Positions 20,213-29,494 of a DNA stretch of 64,000 bases are shown here, piece by piece. Positions within the stretch are counted from its first letter, which is position 1; each line of letters begins with the position of its first letter. The position numbers and the translations under genes are program-made. Source of the stretch: Alphaproteobacteria bacterium UBA1301 (GTDB lineage Bacteria; Pseudomonadota; Alphaproteobacteria; Micropepsales; Micropepsaceae); contig DBUB01000012.1 of assembly GCA_002307725.1 (NCBI GenBank), forward strand, positions 19,703 to 83,702, given 5' to 3'. The notes under the pieces were generated by a model. The model made no database searches, was not told the origin of the DNA, and was given only the letters and a program-made list of their open reading frames with translations.

Positions 20213-22855
20213 TCACGACGCCGCGTTCAACTGCGTGGCCCAATCTAGAGGATTGCGGGTTCCAAGCTTCAGTCGAAGCTCGACCGGCTTTCCCGCCGGC
20301 AAATGCAGTTCGCACGTCGCCGTATTTGGCTTTATGCCCGCGGCCAAAACGCCCGCGGTCGCACTGACTTTTTCGATGCCCTGCCGCGCGATCAGCGTGA
20401 CGTCCTGGTTGCGGAACGAGGTCACTTTGAGGTCCACCGTTCGCGCTGTCATATCCCAAGCCAGGGTATCGATGCGGGCAAAGGTACGCGCCAGCATGCC
20501 GTTGATGGCGCCTTTGGTCAGCGTATGCGGCAGCGCCGGCAAGACTTCGATCACGCCAGGACGCGAGTAAAGCAGCATCTCCATCATGATGGCGGGAATG
20601 CCGCCTTGCGCATCGGGCATCGGGAAAGCCCAGGGATCGTGCGAGCAGCGCATCGTCGCGGCGACGTAGCCCTGTTCGATCAACTGGCGCAGTTCGGTGT
20701 CGACCATGTACTCGTCTTTGAGGCGGGCACCGACCAGGGCGCGATGGCAGCGGCCATGCGCGGCCAGCCGTTCCGGCACGCGCTTGCGATCGGCCAGCAT
20801 CGCGGCCAGGGCCAGTTTCGGCGTGCGATCCGGATCGATATCGTCACCCGGCCAGACGCCATAGAGATGGGAAACATGGCGATGGGCGTAACGTTCTTCG
20901 AGACCGGGCCATGACCATTCCTTCAGGGTGCCATCCGGCTCCATCAAGTAGGGCGGCATCTTCGCCAGCATCGCCTTCCATTTCGGAATCTGATCGGCGT
21001 CGGTGCCGAGGACTTCGCAGGCGTTGATCAGGTTGGACAGCACTTCGCGGCAGACCGAAATATCCATGGTGGCGTTGAGCACCATCATGCACGATGCGGT
21101 CAGGTTGCCGGGATTGTTCTCAGGCGAGAACGAAGGCGCGAAGACGTAATTGCCGTCCTTGTCGGTGACGGTCAGGAAATCCTCATAGAACAGGGCCAGT
21201 TCCTTCAAGCCCGGAACGACGCGCTTTTTGAGGAATTCGCGATCGCCGTTGCAGAGATAGGTGTCCCAGAATGGGCGGTAGCACCAGCCGCCGGCGGAAA
21301 TCCAATAAGGATGCGGCCAGATTTCCTTGGTGGAGTCGGCATAGCTGTAGTGATAGCTGACGCCGATGCCCTTGTCGGGCAGCAGCGGATAGGAGGTGCC
21401 GCGGGCGCCAAAAATGTTCTTGGCATTGATCCGGCAGTCGGGCGCAATCGACTCCATCCAGTCGAAATACGCGTTCATGCCTTCGCGCAGATCGCTTTGC
21501 GGCGCATGGGCAATCTGCAAATTGATATTGGCGTTCACCTCCGCCATCATCGTCGGATATTTGCCGCTGGTGTAGATGAACCAGTGGCGGCCCATCCCGA
21601 AGATCTTTTCGAGCAGGGCAGGCGAATAGTCCTCGCGCGAGCGCTGATCGGCCAGAAGCTCTTCCGTCGACAGGCCGTACTGGGCGCTGCCGCCAAAATC
21701 GACGCCGACCCGGTTGAACGCCTCGGCCAGCACCGGGCGATGGCGGGCCAGAAGCGCGTCATAATCCGGTTTGATCGCGTCCACCGCGCGGCGCAACGCG
21801 TCCACATTCTTTTCGCTGTAATCGGCGAACCAGGCGATACGCGTCAGCAGCAATACGGACGACGCGTTCTCGACGACCAGGGTGTCCCCGTCCAAGCGGG
21901 CGGTGCCGCCGTCGCGCACGACGCGGACGACGCTGGCATAGCCGCTGTTATCGGCGGACGGATCGAGCCGGCACTTGAGGATCAGCCGTTTCTCGTTGAA
22001 GTCCTGATGGAATTCGCTTTCGCCCGAGGTAACGTTGCCCCACCAGCGCAACGGCGCGTTGGGCTTCTTCACCGTAATCCGGACGTTAAGCTTTTGGTCC
22101 TTCGGCGCGGTCAGCCGTTGAACGACGACGTCATCGGGGCGTGATGCAAAGGCCTTGCGCTGCCAGTCGCCGTTGCCGTCGGTCCAATGCACCGCGATCT
22201 CGCCGCTCTCAAAATCGACGGTGCGCAAATAGCTGGTAGCGGTTCCGGCTTTCGGAAGGTCGATCGCCATTTGGAACGCGGACACAGTCGAATGCGGGAA
22301 GGTGTTCTTCTTGACTGGACTTTCGTCCATCACCTTGAAAGCGTATTCGGCGGCTTCCTGGTATTTGCCGTTGAGCAGCATCTGGCGCAGCTCCGGCAGG
22401 ATGTGCGCCGCCTTGGGCGCCTCTATCGGCCGCTTCCACGGCATCAACAAGGCCTCGTGGTGGAAGACAAGTTTATCCGCATACGGATCGCATGTCTCTT
22501 CGATATACATCGGGCCGTTGCCGGTCGTGAGCCCTTCGCTCACGATTTTGCCGGGTGCGATGCTGCAGAACCCTTTCTTCGGGACGATGCCGCGGACGAG
22601 ACGTTCCGGAAGCGGCATTGGTGAAATACCACCCGGCAGTTTGGATCCGGCTGGCACCGGCGCCTTCGGCAAGAACCCGTCCGCCTGGGCGCGATGGAGA
22701 TAGTCGGCGGAACGGTTCTCCGCGGGCGGTCGCGCCAGCGATTTGGTTGGTTTTTGGGGAATGGCTTTCGCCGCGATGGCTGGCGTAAGCAATGCGGAAG
22801 AACTCGCCAAGCCGACGGCGAGCGTACCACTTTTAAGAAATTCTCGGCGTTTCAC
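20213..22855 (-). CDS. TAT-exported glycoside hydrolase, GH95-like
   Basis: 880 residues starting at GTG 22855 after GGGAGGA. The N-terminus KRREFLKSGTLAVGLASSSALLTPAIAAKA is a twin-arginine export signal. The body resembles GH95 alpha-L-fucosidases/galactosidases: an N-terminal beta-sandwich that includes RLVRGIVPKKGF and HHEALLMPWKRPIEAP, the N-x-N pair in VNANINLQ, the FWDTYLCNGDREFLKKR and APSFSPENNPG segments, LKEWSWPGLEERYAHRHVSHLYGVWPG around the general acid, and the late acid in MPDAQGG. The match is distant, so the exact sugar is uncertain. No sugar-binding or transport genes flank it; FucP-type transporters are 27 kb away. Confidence 0.78.
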   Translation of the reverse strand: MKRREFLKSGTLAVGLASSSALLTPAIAAKAIPQKPTKSLARPPAENRSADYLHRAQADGFLPKAPVPAGSKLPGGISPMPLPERLVRGIVPKKGFCSIAPGKIVSEGLTTGNGPMYIEETCDPYADKLVFHHEALLMPWKRPIEAPKAAHILPELRQMLLNGKYQEAAEYAFKVMDESPVKKNTFPHSTVSAFQMAIDLPKAGTATSYLRTVDFESGEIAVHWTDGNGDWQRKAFASRPDDVVVQRLTAPKDQKLNVRITVKKPNAPLRWWGNVTSGESEFHQDFNEKRLILKCRLDPSADNSGYASVVRVVRDGGTARLDGDTLVVENASSVLLLTRIAWFADYSEKNVDALRRAVDAIKPDYDALLARHRPVLAEAFNRVGVDFGGSAQYGLSTEELLADQRSREDYSPALLEKIFGMGRHWFIYTSGKYPTMMAEVNANINLQIAHAPQSDLREGMNAYFDWMESIAPDCRINAKNIFGARGTSYPLLPDKGIGVSYHYSYADSTKEIWPHPYWISAGGWCYRPFWDTYLCNGDREFLKKRVVPGLKELALFYEDFLTVTDKDGNYVFAPSFSPENNPGNLTASCMMVLNATMDISVCREVLSNLINACEVLGTDADQIPKWKAMLAKMPPYLMEPDGTLKEWSWPGLEERYAHRHVSHLYGVWPGDDIDPDRTPKLALAAMLADRKRVPERLAAHGRCHRALVGARLKDEYMVDTELRQLIEQGYVAATMRCSHDPWAFPMPDAQGGIPAIMMEMLLYSRPGVIEVLPALPHTLTKGAINGMLARTFARIDTLAWDMTARTVDLKVTSFRNQDVTLIARQGIEKVSATAGVLAAGIKPNTATCELHLPAGKPVELRLKLGTRNPLDWATQLNAAS

Positions 22856-23167
22856 AACATCCTCCCTTGCCGGAATCCCAAACGAAAACTTCGAATGGCT
22901 TCCAGCGTGTCCTGTTGTTTTTTTCGCGGTCGGACGGGAGACGTGACGGCCGCCTGACATCGCGATGGATGAGGAAGTCTAGCGCGCAATTTTCCGGCCG
23001 GCAATTACTCATACAAATTCAAATTTGATCTTTGAATTTGCCGGGCGTTATCGGATCGCGTCGGCGCGTTACAAACCGGCACGGCCACCGAGTAAACAAA
23101 ATGTGAGTTGTGTATCGGTTAGTCTCAGCCATCTGCGGCAAGCGATACCAATACAAAAACCCGCAGA
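22856..23167. promoter_or_regulatory. Upstream region of GH95-like gene with AT-rich palindrome
   Basis: This roughly 310-base gap has no gene. Its main feature is a perfect inverted repeat at about 23014-23040, CAAATTCAAA and TTTGAATTTG around seven bases, in an AT-rich patch unlike the GC-rich surroundings. It lies about 160-185 bases before the glycosidase start and suits a repressor site or a small hairpin. Near the tryptophanase stop there is a second pair, ATCTGCGG (about 23131) and CCGCAGAT (about 23161), which could weakly terminate tnaA transcription. Confidence 0.5.
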
Positions 23168-24547
23168 TTATCGCTGCATTTCCTGAATCGGTTCGAATTT
23201 CGCCGAAAAATGCCGCATCCGCTCCGGTTCCCAGGTGATCCGCATGCCTTTCAGCTTGTTCTTCTCGGCCGCGATGGTTTCGAACACTTCCACGATGTAG
23301 TCGGCATGGCTTTGGGTGTAGACGCGCCGCGGCAGCGCCAGGCGCACCAGTTCCATCGGCGCCGGGACTTCGGAGCCGTCGGGATGGCGGCCGAACATCA
23401 CCGAACCGATCTCGCAGGCGCGGATGCCGCCTTCGATGTACATTGCGATCGCTAGCGACTGCCCGGGATATTCCAGCGGCGGGATGTGGGGCAGGAACTT
23501 CTTGGCATTGATGAAGATGGCGTGGCCGCCGGAGGGCTTCACGGTGTCAACGCCCAGCTTCTCCAGCCGCTCGGCGATATAGGCGGACGTGCGCAGGCGA
23601 TAGGCGAGATAATCCTCGTCGACAATTTCTTTCAGACCTTGGGCGATGGCGTCGAGATCGCGCCCCGCCAATCCGCCATAGGTGGGGAAGCCCTCGGTCA
23701 GGATCAGTCGCTCGCGCACCGCCTGCGCCAAGTGATCGTCGTTGAGCGCAAGCCAGCCGCCGATATTGGCGAAGGCGTCTTTCTTGGCGCTCATGGTCAT
23801 GCCGTCGGCGTCGGCAAACATGTCGCGCACGATGGCTTCCACATGGCGCGCGTTCTGACCCGGCTCGCGCAGTTTGATGAAGAACGCATTCTCGGCGAAG
23901 CGGCAGCCGTCGATGATGAAGGGCTTGCCGTATTTGTGCGCCAGCGCCGCCGCGCCGCGGATGTTTTCCAGACTCACCGGTTGGCCGCCGCCGGCGTTGT
24001 TGGTGACGGTCATCATCACGCACGGCACCGCCTCGGCATGGTTGGCCAGGAAGCGCTCAAGCTTGCCGAGGTCCATGTTACCTTTGAAGGGATGCAGATT
24101 GTCGGGGTCGTGACCTTCGGCGATGACGAGATCGATCGCTTCGGCGCCGGTGGCTTCGATATTGGCGCGGGTGGTGTCGAAGTGGGTGTTGGAGGGAACT
24201 TGTTTGCTCACGCCGCCGAGCACCGAAAACAGGATCGCTTCCGCTGCGCGACCCTGATGCGTCGGCAGGATATGCTTGAAGGGGAACAGTGTCTTCACCG
24301 CTGCCTCAAAACGGAAGAAAGAGGGACTGCCGGCATAAGATTCATCGCCGCCGAGCAAGGCCGATTGCTGCGCCGCGCTCATCGCTGAGGTGCCGGAGTC
24401 GGTAAGGAGGTCGATCAAGACATCGTCGGAATGCAGCGAGAACAGATTGTAATGCGCTGCCGCGACAAAGCATTCGCGCTCGTCGCGCGTCGTCATGCGG
24501 ATCGGCTCCACGACCTTGATGCGGAACGGCTCGATGATGGTTCTCAT
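23168..24547 (-). CDS. tnaA: Tryptophanase (PLP-dependent beta-eliminating lyase)
   Basis: 459 residues, close to the usual length. The N-terminal EPFRIKVVEPIRMTTRDER and DVLIDLLTDSGTSAMS belong to the tryptophanase/tyrosine phenol-lyase family. PTHQGRAAE and GGQPVSLENIRG follow, and the PLP lysine lies in MSAKKDAF. To tell the two enzymes apart, the C-terminal segment reads ACEIGSVMFGRHPDG, as in tryptophanase, where tyrosine phenol-lyase has an arginine needed for phenol binding. Tryptophanase splits tryptophan into indole, pyruvate and ammonia. There is no tryptophan permease or leader-peptide tnaC in view. The start is ATG 24547. The enzyme assignment is good but not certain. Confidence 0.85.
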   Translation of the reverse strand: MRTIIEPFRIKVVEPIRMTTRDERECFVAAAHYNLFSLHSDDVLIDLLTDSGTSAMSAAQQSALLGGDESYAGSPSFFRFEAAVKTLFPFKHILPTHQGRAAEAILFSVLGGVSKQVPSNTHFDTTRANIEATGAEAIDLVIAEGHDPDNLHPFKGNMDLGKLERFLANHAEAVPCVMMTVTNNAGGGQPVSLENIRGAAALAHKYGKPFIIDGCRFAENAFFIKLREPGQNARHVEAIVRDMFADADGMTMSAKKDAFANIGGWLALNDDHLAQAVRERLILTEGFPTYGGLAGRDLDAIAQGLKEIVDEDYLAYRLRTSAYIAERLEKLGVDTVKPSGGHAIFINAKKFLPHIPPLEYPGQSLAIAMYIEGGIRACEIGSVMFGRHPDGSEVPAPMELVRLALPRRVYTQSHADYIVEVFETIAAEKNKLKGMRITWEPERMRHFSAKFEPIQEMQR

Positions 24548-24687
24548 GGCGCTCTCACTGTTATCCCCGGCTGAGCAAGCGCGCATTGGCGCGGCTGCGA
24601 AGGGACGGACCTAGGTTACAGAGTTGTGAGATGTTTGCGTAACGCACAGATCGCGTAATCGCCTCCAGCGCCGCGCATAGCTCCGGC

Positions 24688-24730
24688 ACCTGGGTCCCCT
24701 TGCGCTGCGCACTTCAGCCGGGGATGACAG
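24688..24730 (-). repeat. REP-like repeat, copy A of the GTCATCCCCGGC family
   Basis: Read on the minus strand this stretch begins TGTCATCCCCGGCTGAAG and ends AAGGGGACCCAGG, with a GC-rich hairpin between. The same ends occur around 55600-55657 on the plus strand, and a related TGTCATCCCC occurs at 58079. It fills the gap between the DUF4340 gene and tnaA. Confidence 0.6.
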
Positions 24731-24732
24731 CG

Positions 24733-25782
24733 CTATTTCTTCGGCTTGAGCAGGCTTTCCAGCGTCGGGGCGAAGGCGCTGACCTTGAACGCGGGCAGTT
24801 TGAAGACCCAGCCTTCGGCGCGGGCGTTGATTGCCAAGGCTTCCTTGGCCGCCTTTTGGTTACCGGGCGCGGCGTTGGCGAACAGGCGTGTCCAGGTGTC
24901 GCTCCCCTGCGTCACCAGATCGACCGTGACGGTGAGGCCATCGAAGGTCTGCAAGACCAGCCGTGCAGCATTGCTGAAATCGAACGCTGTGGCGGACTTG
25001 ATGTCATCGAAACCGAAATCGGCCAGCGCCGCGGCCGTGGTATCGGCGGCGCCCGCAAAGGCAAGCTCGCGGCCCTTTGGCAGCGGCGCGATCGCGAACG
25101 GCACATTGGGATTTTGGCGGCTCGTGGTGTAGGCGGGGCCGGAGGCGGGCTTGACCTCGGCGGACGCGACGCGGCTGGGGGCGAGGCTGACAACTGCCTT
25201 GTCCATCCAGTCGGCGGGATTGGCCTTGATCTCGGCCGGGCTCTTGGCGAGATAACTCTGGTTTTCGCCAGCGCGGCGCACGAATAGGCCGATGTTCTCG
25301 CCCAGGCTTTCCGATTTGCCGACGATCATCGAGGCGATCACATGGCCCTTTTCGCCCGACAAAGTAACGATGACGCCATTGCCTTGCGGCGGCGGATCAA
25401 GATCGACGTAGGGAAACCACTCGGGACGGTCGGTCTTGGGCTCGACCGTTTCCATCGCGGCGATGGCGACCAGCGTCTGCTTCACGGTTTCGAACGAAGC
25501 CGGATAATTGCCGTGGTCTGGCAGCACCCAGCCTTTTTGCGGCACGAAGGCGACTTGGAAGGCGCCGTATTTCTTCGACACGATGTAGATGCGGGTGACG
25601 TCGCCTTTGTTCAGCATATGCGCCAACCAGGGGAACACCGGCATCGTCTGGTAGCGCGGCGCCACGACGGCGGCGCGGTAATAGAGCCCGCCGAGCGCGA
25701 GGGCGATGCTGACGAACGCAAGGATGGCCAGCGCCATCAAACGGCGGTCACGGCGGCCATGGAAGAAAGTGGCAACGCGCAT
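24733..25782 (-). CDS. DUF4340 domain protein, last gene of a Gld-type ABC operon
   Basis: A 349-residue protein with one N-terminal membrane helix (RLMALAILAFVSIALALGGLYY) and a long extracytoplasmic domain with repeated beta segments, as in DUF4340 proteins. Motifs visible include WVLPDHGNYPAS, VIASMIVGKSESLGENIGLFVRRAGENQSYL. Such proteins are commonly encoded next to GldG-like auxiliary transport proteins, and here the start lies only eight bases after the GldG-like stop. A likely role is a periplasmic partner of the transporter; no enzyme activity is evident. The start is ATG 25782, preceded by AGAGG. The upstream frame runs 17 codons into the previous gene. Confidence 0.82.
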   Translation of the reverse strand: MRVATFFHGRRDRRLMALAILAFVSIALALGGLYYRAAVVAPRYQTMPVFPWLAHMLNKGDVTRIYIVSKKYGAFQVAFVPQKGWVLPDHGNYPASFETVKQTLVAIAAMETVEPKTDRPEWFPYVDLDPPPQGNGVIVTLSGEKGHVIASMIVGKSESLGENIGLFVRRAGENQSYLAKSPAEIKANPADWMDKAVVSLAPSRVASAEVKPASGPAYTTSRQNPNVPFAIAPLPKGRELAFAGAADTTAAALADFGFDDIKSATAFDFSNAARLVLQTFDGLTVTVDLVTQGSDTWTRLFANAAPGNQKAAKEALAINARAEGWVFKLPAFKVSAFAPTLESLLKPKK

Positions 25783-25790
25783 CACGGCCT

Positions 25791-27683
25791 CTAAAGATGA
25801 ATGGCGCGGGCGCGGCGGCGCCGGCGGACCCACGCGATGACGAGCGCGAAGGCTGCGACCAGCAACGGCACTGCCACGATATTGATGAAGGCGAGGAAAT
25901 CGCCGAGCGCATCAACATCCTGGCGCAAATTGTGCTGCACTTGACGCAGTTGGGTGCGAATTTCGATCAGCTGGTGCTTGAACGCGTCGATCGCTGTCTG
26001 TTGCTGCGCCGAGAGCCCAGTTTGCGCATTGGCACCGGTTGAGGTGCCTCCTTGCCCCGATTGCAGCGTCTTGAGCTGCTGTTCGGTATCGGTGAGCTTG
26101 GCCTTGAGTGTGTCTTCCTGCTGCTTGAATTCGCGCTCGGCATCGGCTTGCAACGCGCGCACCAGGGTGAAGGGGCGGTCGTTGGTGGCGCGGGTGCGCA
26201 GCGAAATAAGGTCGCTTGAACCGGTCAGGTTTTCGAGCGCGCCCAAAACGAAGGAGTCGTTGTTGGCGAACGGTGCCGCGACGGCCTTGCCGTACAACTG
26301 CTCGACCCGCACCCAGAACTCATCCTTGAAGATGTCCGTATCGGCCATCACGATGACATTGATGGCCTTGGCGCTCGTCACTTGCTGGCCGGAAACGCCC
26401 GCGGGCGCGCCGGAGGGATACGACGTCTTGGCCGGGCCGGTGAGGCGCGCGGCGATGATGTATTCCTGGCCGGTGGGAGCGACCGACGCGGCGACATCCT
26501 CCGGGTTGGTCATCGCTTGCAGGCGGGCCTGCGCTACGTCGAGCAGCGCGGCCTGATTGGTCGAGCCCATTAGCGAGGTGAATTTGGTGGTGGCGCTTTT
26601 CAGCGGCCGTAGCGATCCGGCGCTGCCGAGATTGACGACTTTCAGATTGGCGGTGACCGGGTCGTCGCTGGAGAACTGATCGCCGGTCAGGTGCAGCCAC
26701 ACCGGATAGGTCATCGGCGGGCCTTCGCGGGAAAGCTGCACATGCTGCGCCAGCTTGAGATCGCCAATTTCCTTGGTGGTGTCGAAACTGATGCCCCAGG
26801 CCTGGAATAGGCGTGGCAGGGTGGAGAACGAGGCCTGCTGGCCCGGCTCCATGGCGCCGCCTTGGGCAAGTTCGGAATTGGGATCGACGAACACCAGCGC
26901 GCGGCCGCCCTTGAGCACGAATTGGTCGATGACATAGGTCTGAGCATCGGTGAGAGCGCCCGGATGGACGATCATCAAGACGTCGGTGCCCGCTGGAATC
27001 GACGCGAAATCCTGCGGCAGCATCTGGGTGGTGTAGGCCTGCGCCAGCTCCTGATAAATCGCGTAGGGGCGCGAGTGGCCGCTCATCATCGCCTGCATGC
27101 CGCCGGGCCCAGTTTCGAGCGGCAGACCCGACAGGATCGCGATCTTGTATTTTTTGGGCGACGACAGCCGGTAGATCAGCGTCGTCAAATCATATTCGAG
27201 CAGCCCTTCGCGCTCGGGGCTGAAATAGGGAACGACCTCGCGTCCGTCGATGCGATTGACGCCGACCAAGCCGAAATAGACCGACTCGCCGCTATCGGTC
27301 GGCACCGCGGTGATGCCCGCCGCACCGGCGTCGTCTTCGGCCGGGGTGAAGGGCTCGGGATCGATTTCTTCGAGGATGATCTTGCCGTGGCTGCGCGCGG
27401 CGTATTCGCGCAAGAGATCGCGCACGCGTCCGGCATAGGCACGGGTCTGGGCGTATTGGCTCGCCGCCTTTTTGGAGAAGAAGAAGCGCAGCGTCACCGG
27501 TTCGCTGAGGCTCTTGATGACGTTGCGGGTGCCTTGCGAAAGCGTATAGCGGCCGGTGTCGGTGAGGTCGATCTTGGCAGTGGTGATGGTGGCGTCGACC
27601 GCGATGTTGAGGCCGAGGAACACGGCGGCGGCGAGTACGATCGACAGAACCGCGTATTTGCGGCGGGAAAGCTGGCTCGTCAT
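25791..27683 (-). CDS. GldG-like ABC auxiliary protein (intracellular/periplasmic domain protein)
   Basis: 630 residues. An N-terminal helix (YAVLSIVLAAAVFLGLNIAVD) is followed by DLTDTGRYTLSQGTRNVIKSLSEPVTLRFFFSKK, the standard beginning of GldG/ABC-2 associated proteins. The central region includes LVFVDPNSELAQGG. A Gln-rich helix of about 90 residues follows near the C-terminus (EREFKQQEDTLKAKLTDTEQQLK) before a final membrane span and an arginine-rich tail. It is thought to act with the permease encoded immediately upstream; in Bacteroidetes it belongs to the gliding machinery, which this organism is unlikely to have. The gap to the permease gene is one base. Confidence 0.87.
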   Translation of the reverse strand: MTSQLSRRKYAVLSIVLAAAVFLGLNIAVDATITTAKIDLTDTGRYTLSQGTRNVIKSLSEPVTLRFFFSKKAASQYAQTRAYAGRVRDLLREYAARSHGKIILEEIDPEPFTPAEDDAGAAGITAVPTDSGESVYFGLVGVNRIDGREVVPYFSPEREGLLEYDLTTLIYRLSSPKKYKIAILSGLPLETGPGGMQAMMSGHSRPYAIYQELAQAYTTQMLPQDFASIPAGTDVLMIVHPGALTDAQTYVIDQFVLKGGRALVFVDPNSELAQGGAMEPGQQASFSTLPRLFQAWGISFDTTKEIGDLKLAQHVQLSREGPPMTYPVWLHLTGDQFSSDDPVTANLKVVNLGSAGSLRPLKSATTKFTSLMGSTNQAALLDVAQARLQAMTNPEDVAASVAPTGQEYIIAARLTGPAKTSYPSGAPAGVSGQQVTSAKAINVIVMADTDIFKDEFWVRVEQLYGKAVAAPFANNDSFVLGALENLTGSSDLISLRTRATNDRPFTLVRALQADAEREFKQQEDTLKAKLTDTEQQLKTLQSGQGGTSTGANAQTGLSAQQQTAIDAFKHQLIEIRTQLRQVQHNLRQDVDALGDFLAFINIVAVPLLVAAFALVIAWVRRRRRARAIHL

Positions 27684-27684
27684 C

Positions 27685-28431
27685 TCAGCCTCCCTTCTTG
27701 AGATCGACCACCACGATATTGGCGGCCAGGAACAGGGTAATCAGCGAGAAGAAGAAGACGAGGTCGCGCAAATCGAGCACGCCTTGGGTGATCGCGGTGA
27801 AATGAGTCACGAAGCTGAACGAGGCGATGGCTTCGGTGAGCGCGTCGGGCGCCCAAACACGGAAGACATCGAGCACCAAGGGCGAGCCGGAAACGGTGAA
27901 CAGGAAGCACACCACCACGCTGACGACGAAGGCGATCACTTGGTTGTTGGTGGTCGCCGAGATACAGGCGCCGATGGCGAGATACCCGCCGGCCACCAGG
28001 AAGGAGCCGATATAGCTCGCCAGGATGACGCCGTTGTCGGGCTGGCCGAGGAAATTGACCGTCAGCCAGATCGGGAAGGTGAGGGCGAGCGCAATGCCGG
28101 TGAAGGCCCAGGCGGCGAGATATTTGCCGACCACGGTGGCCCACAGCGGCACCGGTAAGGTGAGAAGCAGTTCCATCGTACCGCTGCGCCGCTCGTCGGC
28201 CCACAGCCGCATCGAAATCGCCGGTACCAGGAAGAGATAAAGCCAAGGGTGATAGGCGAAGAACACCGACAAATCGGCGATACCATTCTCGTAGAAATGG
28301 CCGACATAAAAGGTGAAGGCGCCCATCGTGAACAGGAAAATCACGATGAAGACATAGGCCAAGGGCGTCGCGAAATAGCCGGCGAACTCGCGTTTGAAGA
28401 TCGGCCAGACGTAACGGGTAAGGGCGTTCAT
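27685..28431 (-). CDS. ABC-2 type permease, GldF-like
   Basis: 248 residues with about six membrane spans. It begins with a short cytoplasmic helix (RYVWPIFKREFAGYFATPLAYVFIVIFLFTMGAFTFYV) as in GldF/NosY permeases, and carries ERRSGTMELLLTLPVPLWATVVGKY, the coupling region common to ABC-2 permeases. Its start overlaps the ATPase gene stop by four bases. It should form the channel moved by the ATPase encoded upstream. What it exports is unknown. Confidence 0.88.
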   Translation of the reverse strand: MNALTRYVWPIFKREFAGYFATPLAYVFIVIFLFTMGAFTFYVGHFYENGIADLSVFFAYHPWLYLFLVPAISMRLWADERRSGTMELLLTLPVPLWATVVGKYLAAWAFTGIALALTFPIWLTVNFLGQPDNGVILASYIGSFLVAGGYLAIGACISATTNNQVIAFVVSVVVCFLFTVSGSPLVLDVFRVWAPDALTEAIASFSFVTHFTAITQGVLDLRDLVFFFSLITLFLAANIVVVDLKKGG

Positions 28432-29387
28432 TTGCGTGCTGCCTTGACGCGCGCGGCATCCGATGTGGTGATGGCGCGAAAGACTTCGTCGAGGCGTCCG
28501 GGCTCGGCATAAAGCTCTTTCACCGTCCAGTTCTCGCGCGCCGCCAGCGCGCTGACAGCTTCGATCAAGAGCGCGCCGCTCTTGGGGAACGCGGTCAGCC
28601 GGACGGCATCGCCGAAATTCTTGCGTTCGACCTGCGCCACCATGGCCAGGGTTTTCAGCTTCGCCACAGCACCTTCGATCTCATCCTTCGACAAGGTTAG
28701 CGTCACCGCATTGTGGTAGCGCGAGCGGGCGAGCAATTCGGCGGGGGTGCCGTCGGCGACAATGGTGCCGCGGTCGATGATCACCGCGCGGGTGCAGATC
28801 GCTTCCACTTCTTCGAGCAGATGCGTGGAGACGATGATCGCCTTTTCCGCCGCCATGTCGTGGATCAATCCGCGCACCGCATGTTTCTGGTTGGGATCGA
28901 GGCCGTCAGTCGGTTCGTCCATGATCAGCACCGGCGGATCGTGCAGGATCGCTTGGGCCAGGCCGACGCGGCGCTTGAAGCCCTTCGACAGTGTCTCGAT
29001 CGGCTGTTCCAGCACCGGCACAAGTTCAGTCTTTTCCACCACCGCGGCGACGCGCGCTTTGGCGTCGGCGCCTTTGAAGCCGCGCACTTCGGCGATGAAA
29101 CTGAGGAATTGGCGCGCCGTCATGTCGCCGTAAGCGGGGGCGCCTTCCGGCAGATAGCCGATAAGGGCCTGTGCCTTGGTGGTATCGGCCTCGATATCAT
29201 GGCCACAGACGGTCACGGTGCCCGCATCGGGGGCGAGGAAGCCGGTAACCATCTTCATGGTCGTGGATTTGCCGGCGCCGTTGGGGCCCAAAAATCCCAG
29301 GACTTCGCCCTTGGCAACGTGCAGACTAAGATTGGCCACGGCCGTCATCGGCCCGAAGCGTTTGGTGAGTTCCTTGATCTCGATCAT
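28428..29387 (-). CDS. ABC transporter ATP-binding protein, GldA-like
   Basis: 319 residues from ATG 29387. The Walker A motif GPNGAGKST lies near residue 38. The ABC signature occurs in LSKGFKRRVGLAQAI, followed by Walker B VLIMDEPTDGLDP and the switch histidine in STHLLEEVE. The C-terminal extra domain (SRYHNAVTLTLSKDEIEGAVAKL) is of the GldA type. This is the first gene of the operon ATPase-permease-GldG-like-DUF4340. The frame is open further upstream without a ribosome site. The promoter must lie in the short divergent gap before 29495. Confidence 0.93.
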   Translation of the reverse strand: MIEIKELTKRFGPMTAVANLSLHVAKGEVLGFLGPNGAGKSTTMKMVTGFLAPDAGTVTVCGHDIEADTTKAQALIGYLPEGAPAYGDMTARQFLSFIAEVRGFKGADAKARVAAVVEKTELVPVLEQPIETLSKGFKRRVGLAQAILHDPPVLIMDEPTDGLDPNQKHAVRGLIHDMAAEKAIIVSTHLLEEVEAICTRAVIIDRGTIVADGTPAELLARSRYHNAVTLTLSKDEIEGAVAKLKTLAMVAQVERKNFGDAVRLTAFPKSGALLIEAVSALAARENWTVKELYAEPGRLDEVFRAITTSDAARVKAARK

Positions 29388-29494
29388 GGAATGCTGCGGC
29401 GCGCTAAAAGGGGTAAATCCATTAGTGAAAACGGCATTCTCCCGCAACCCTGGCGAGGTTACGAATTGGACATGGCTTAGGGGGCCGATGTGAC

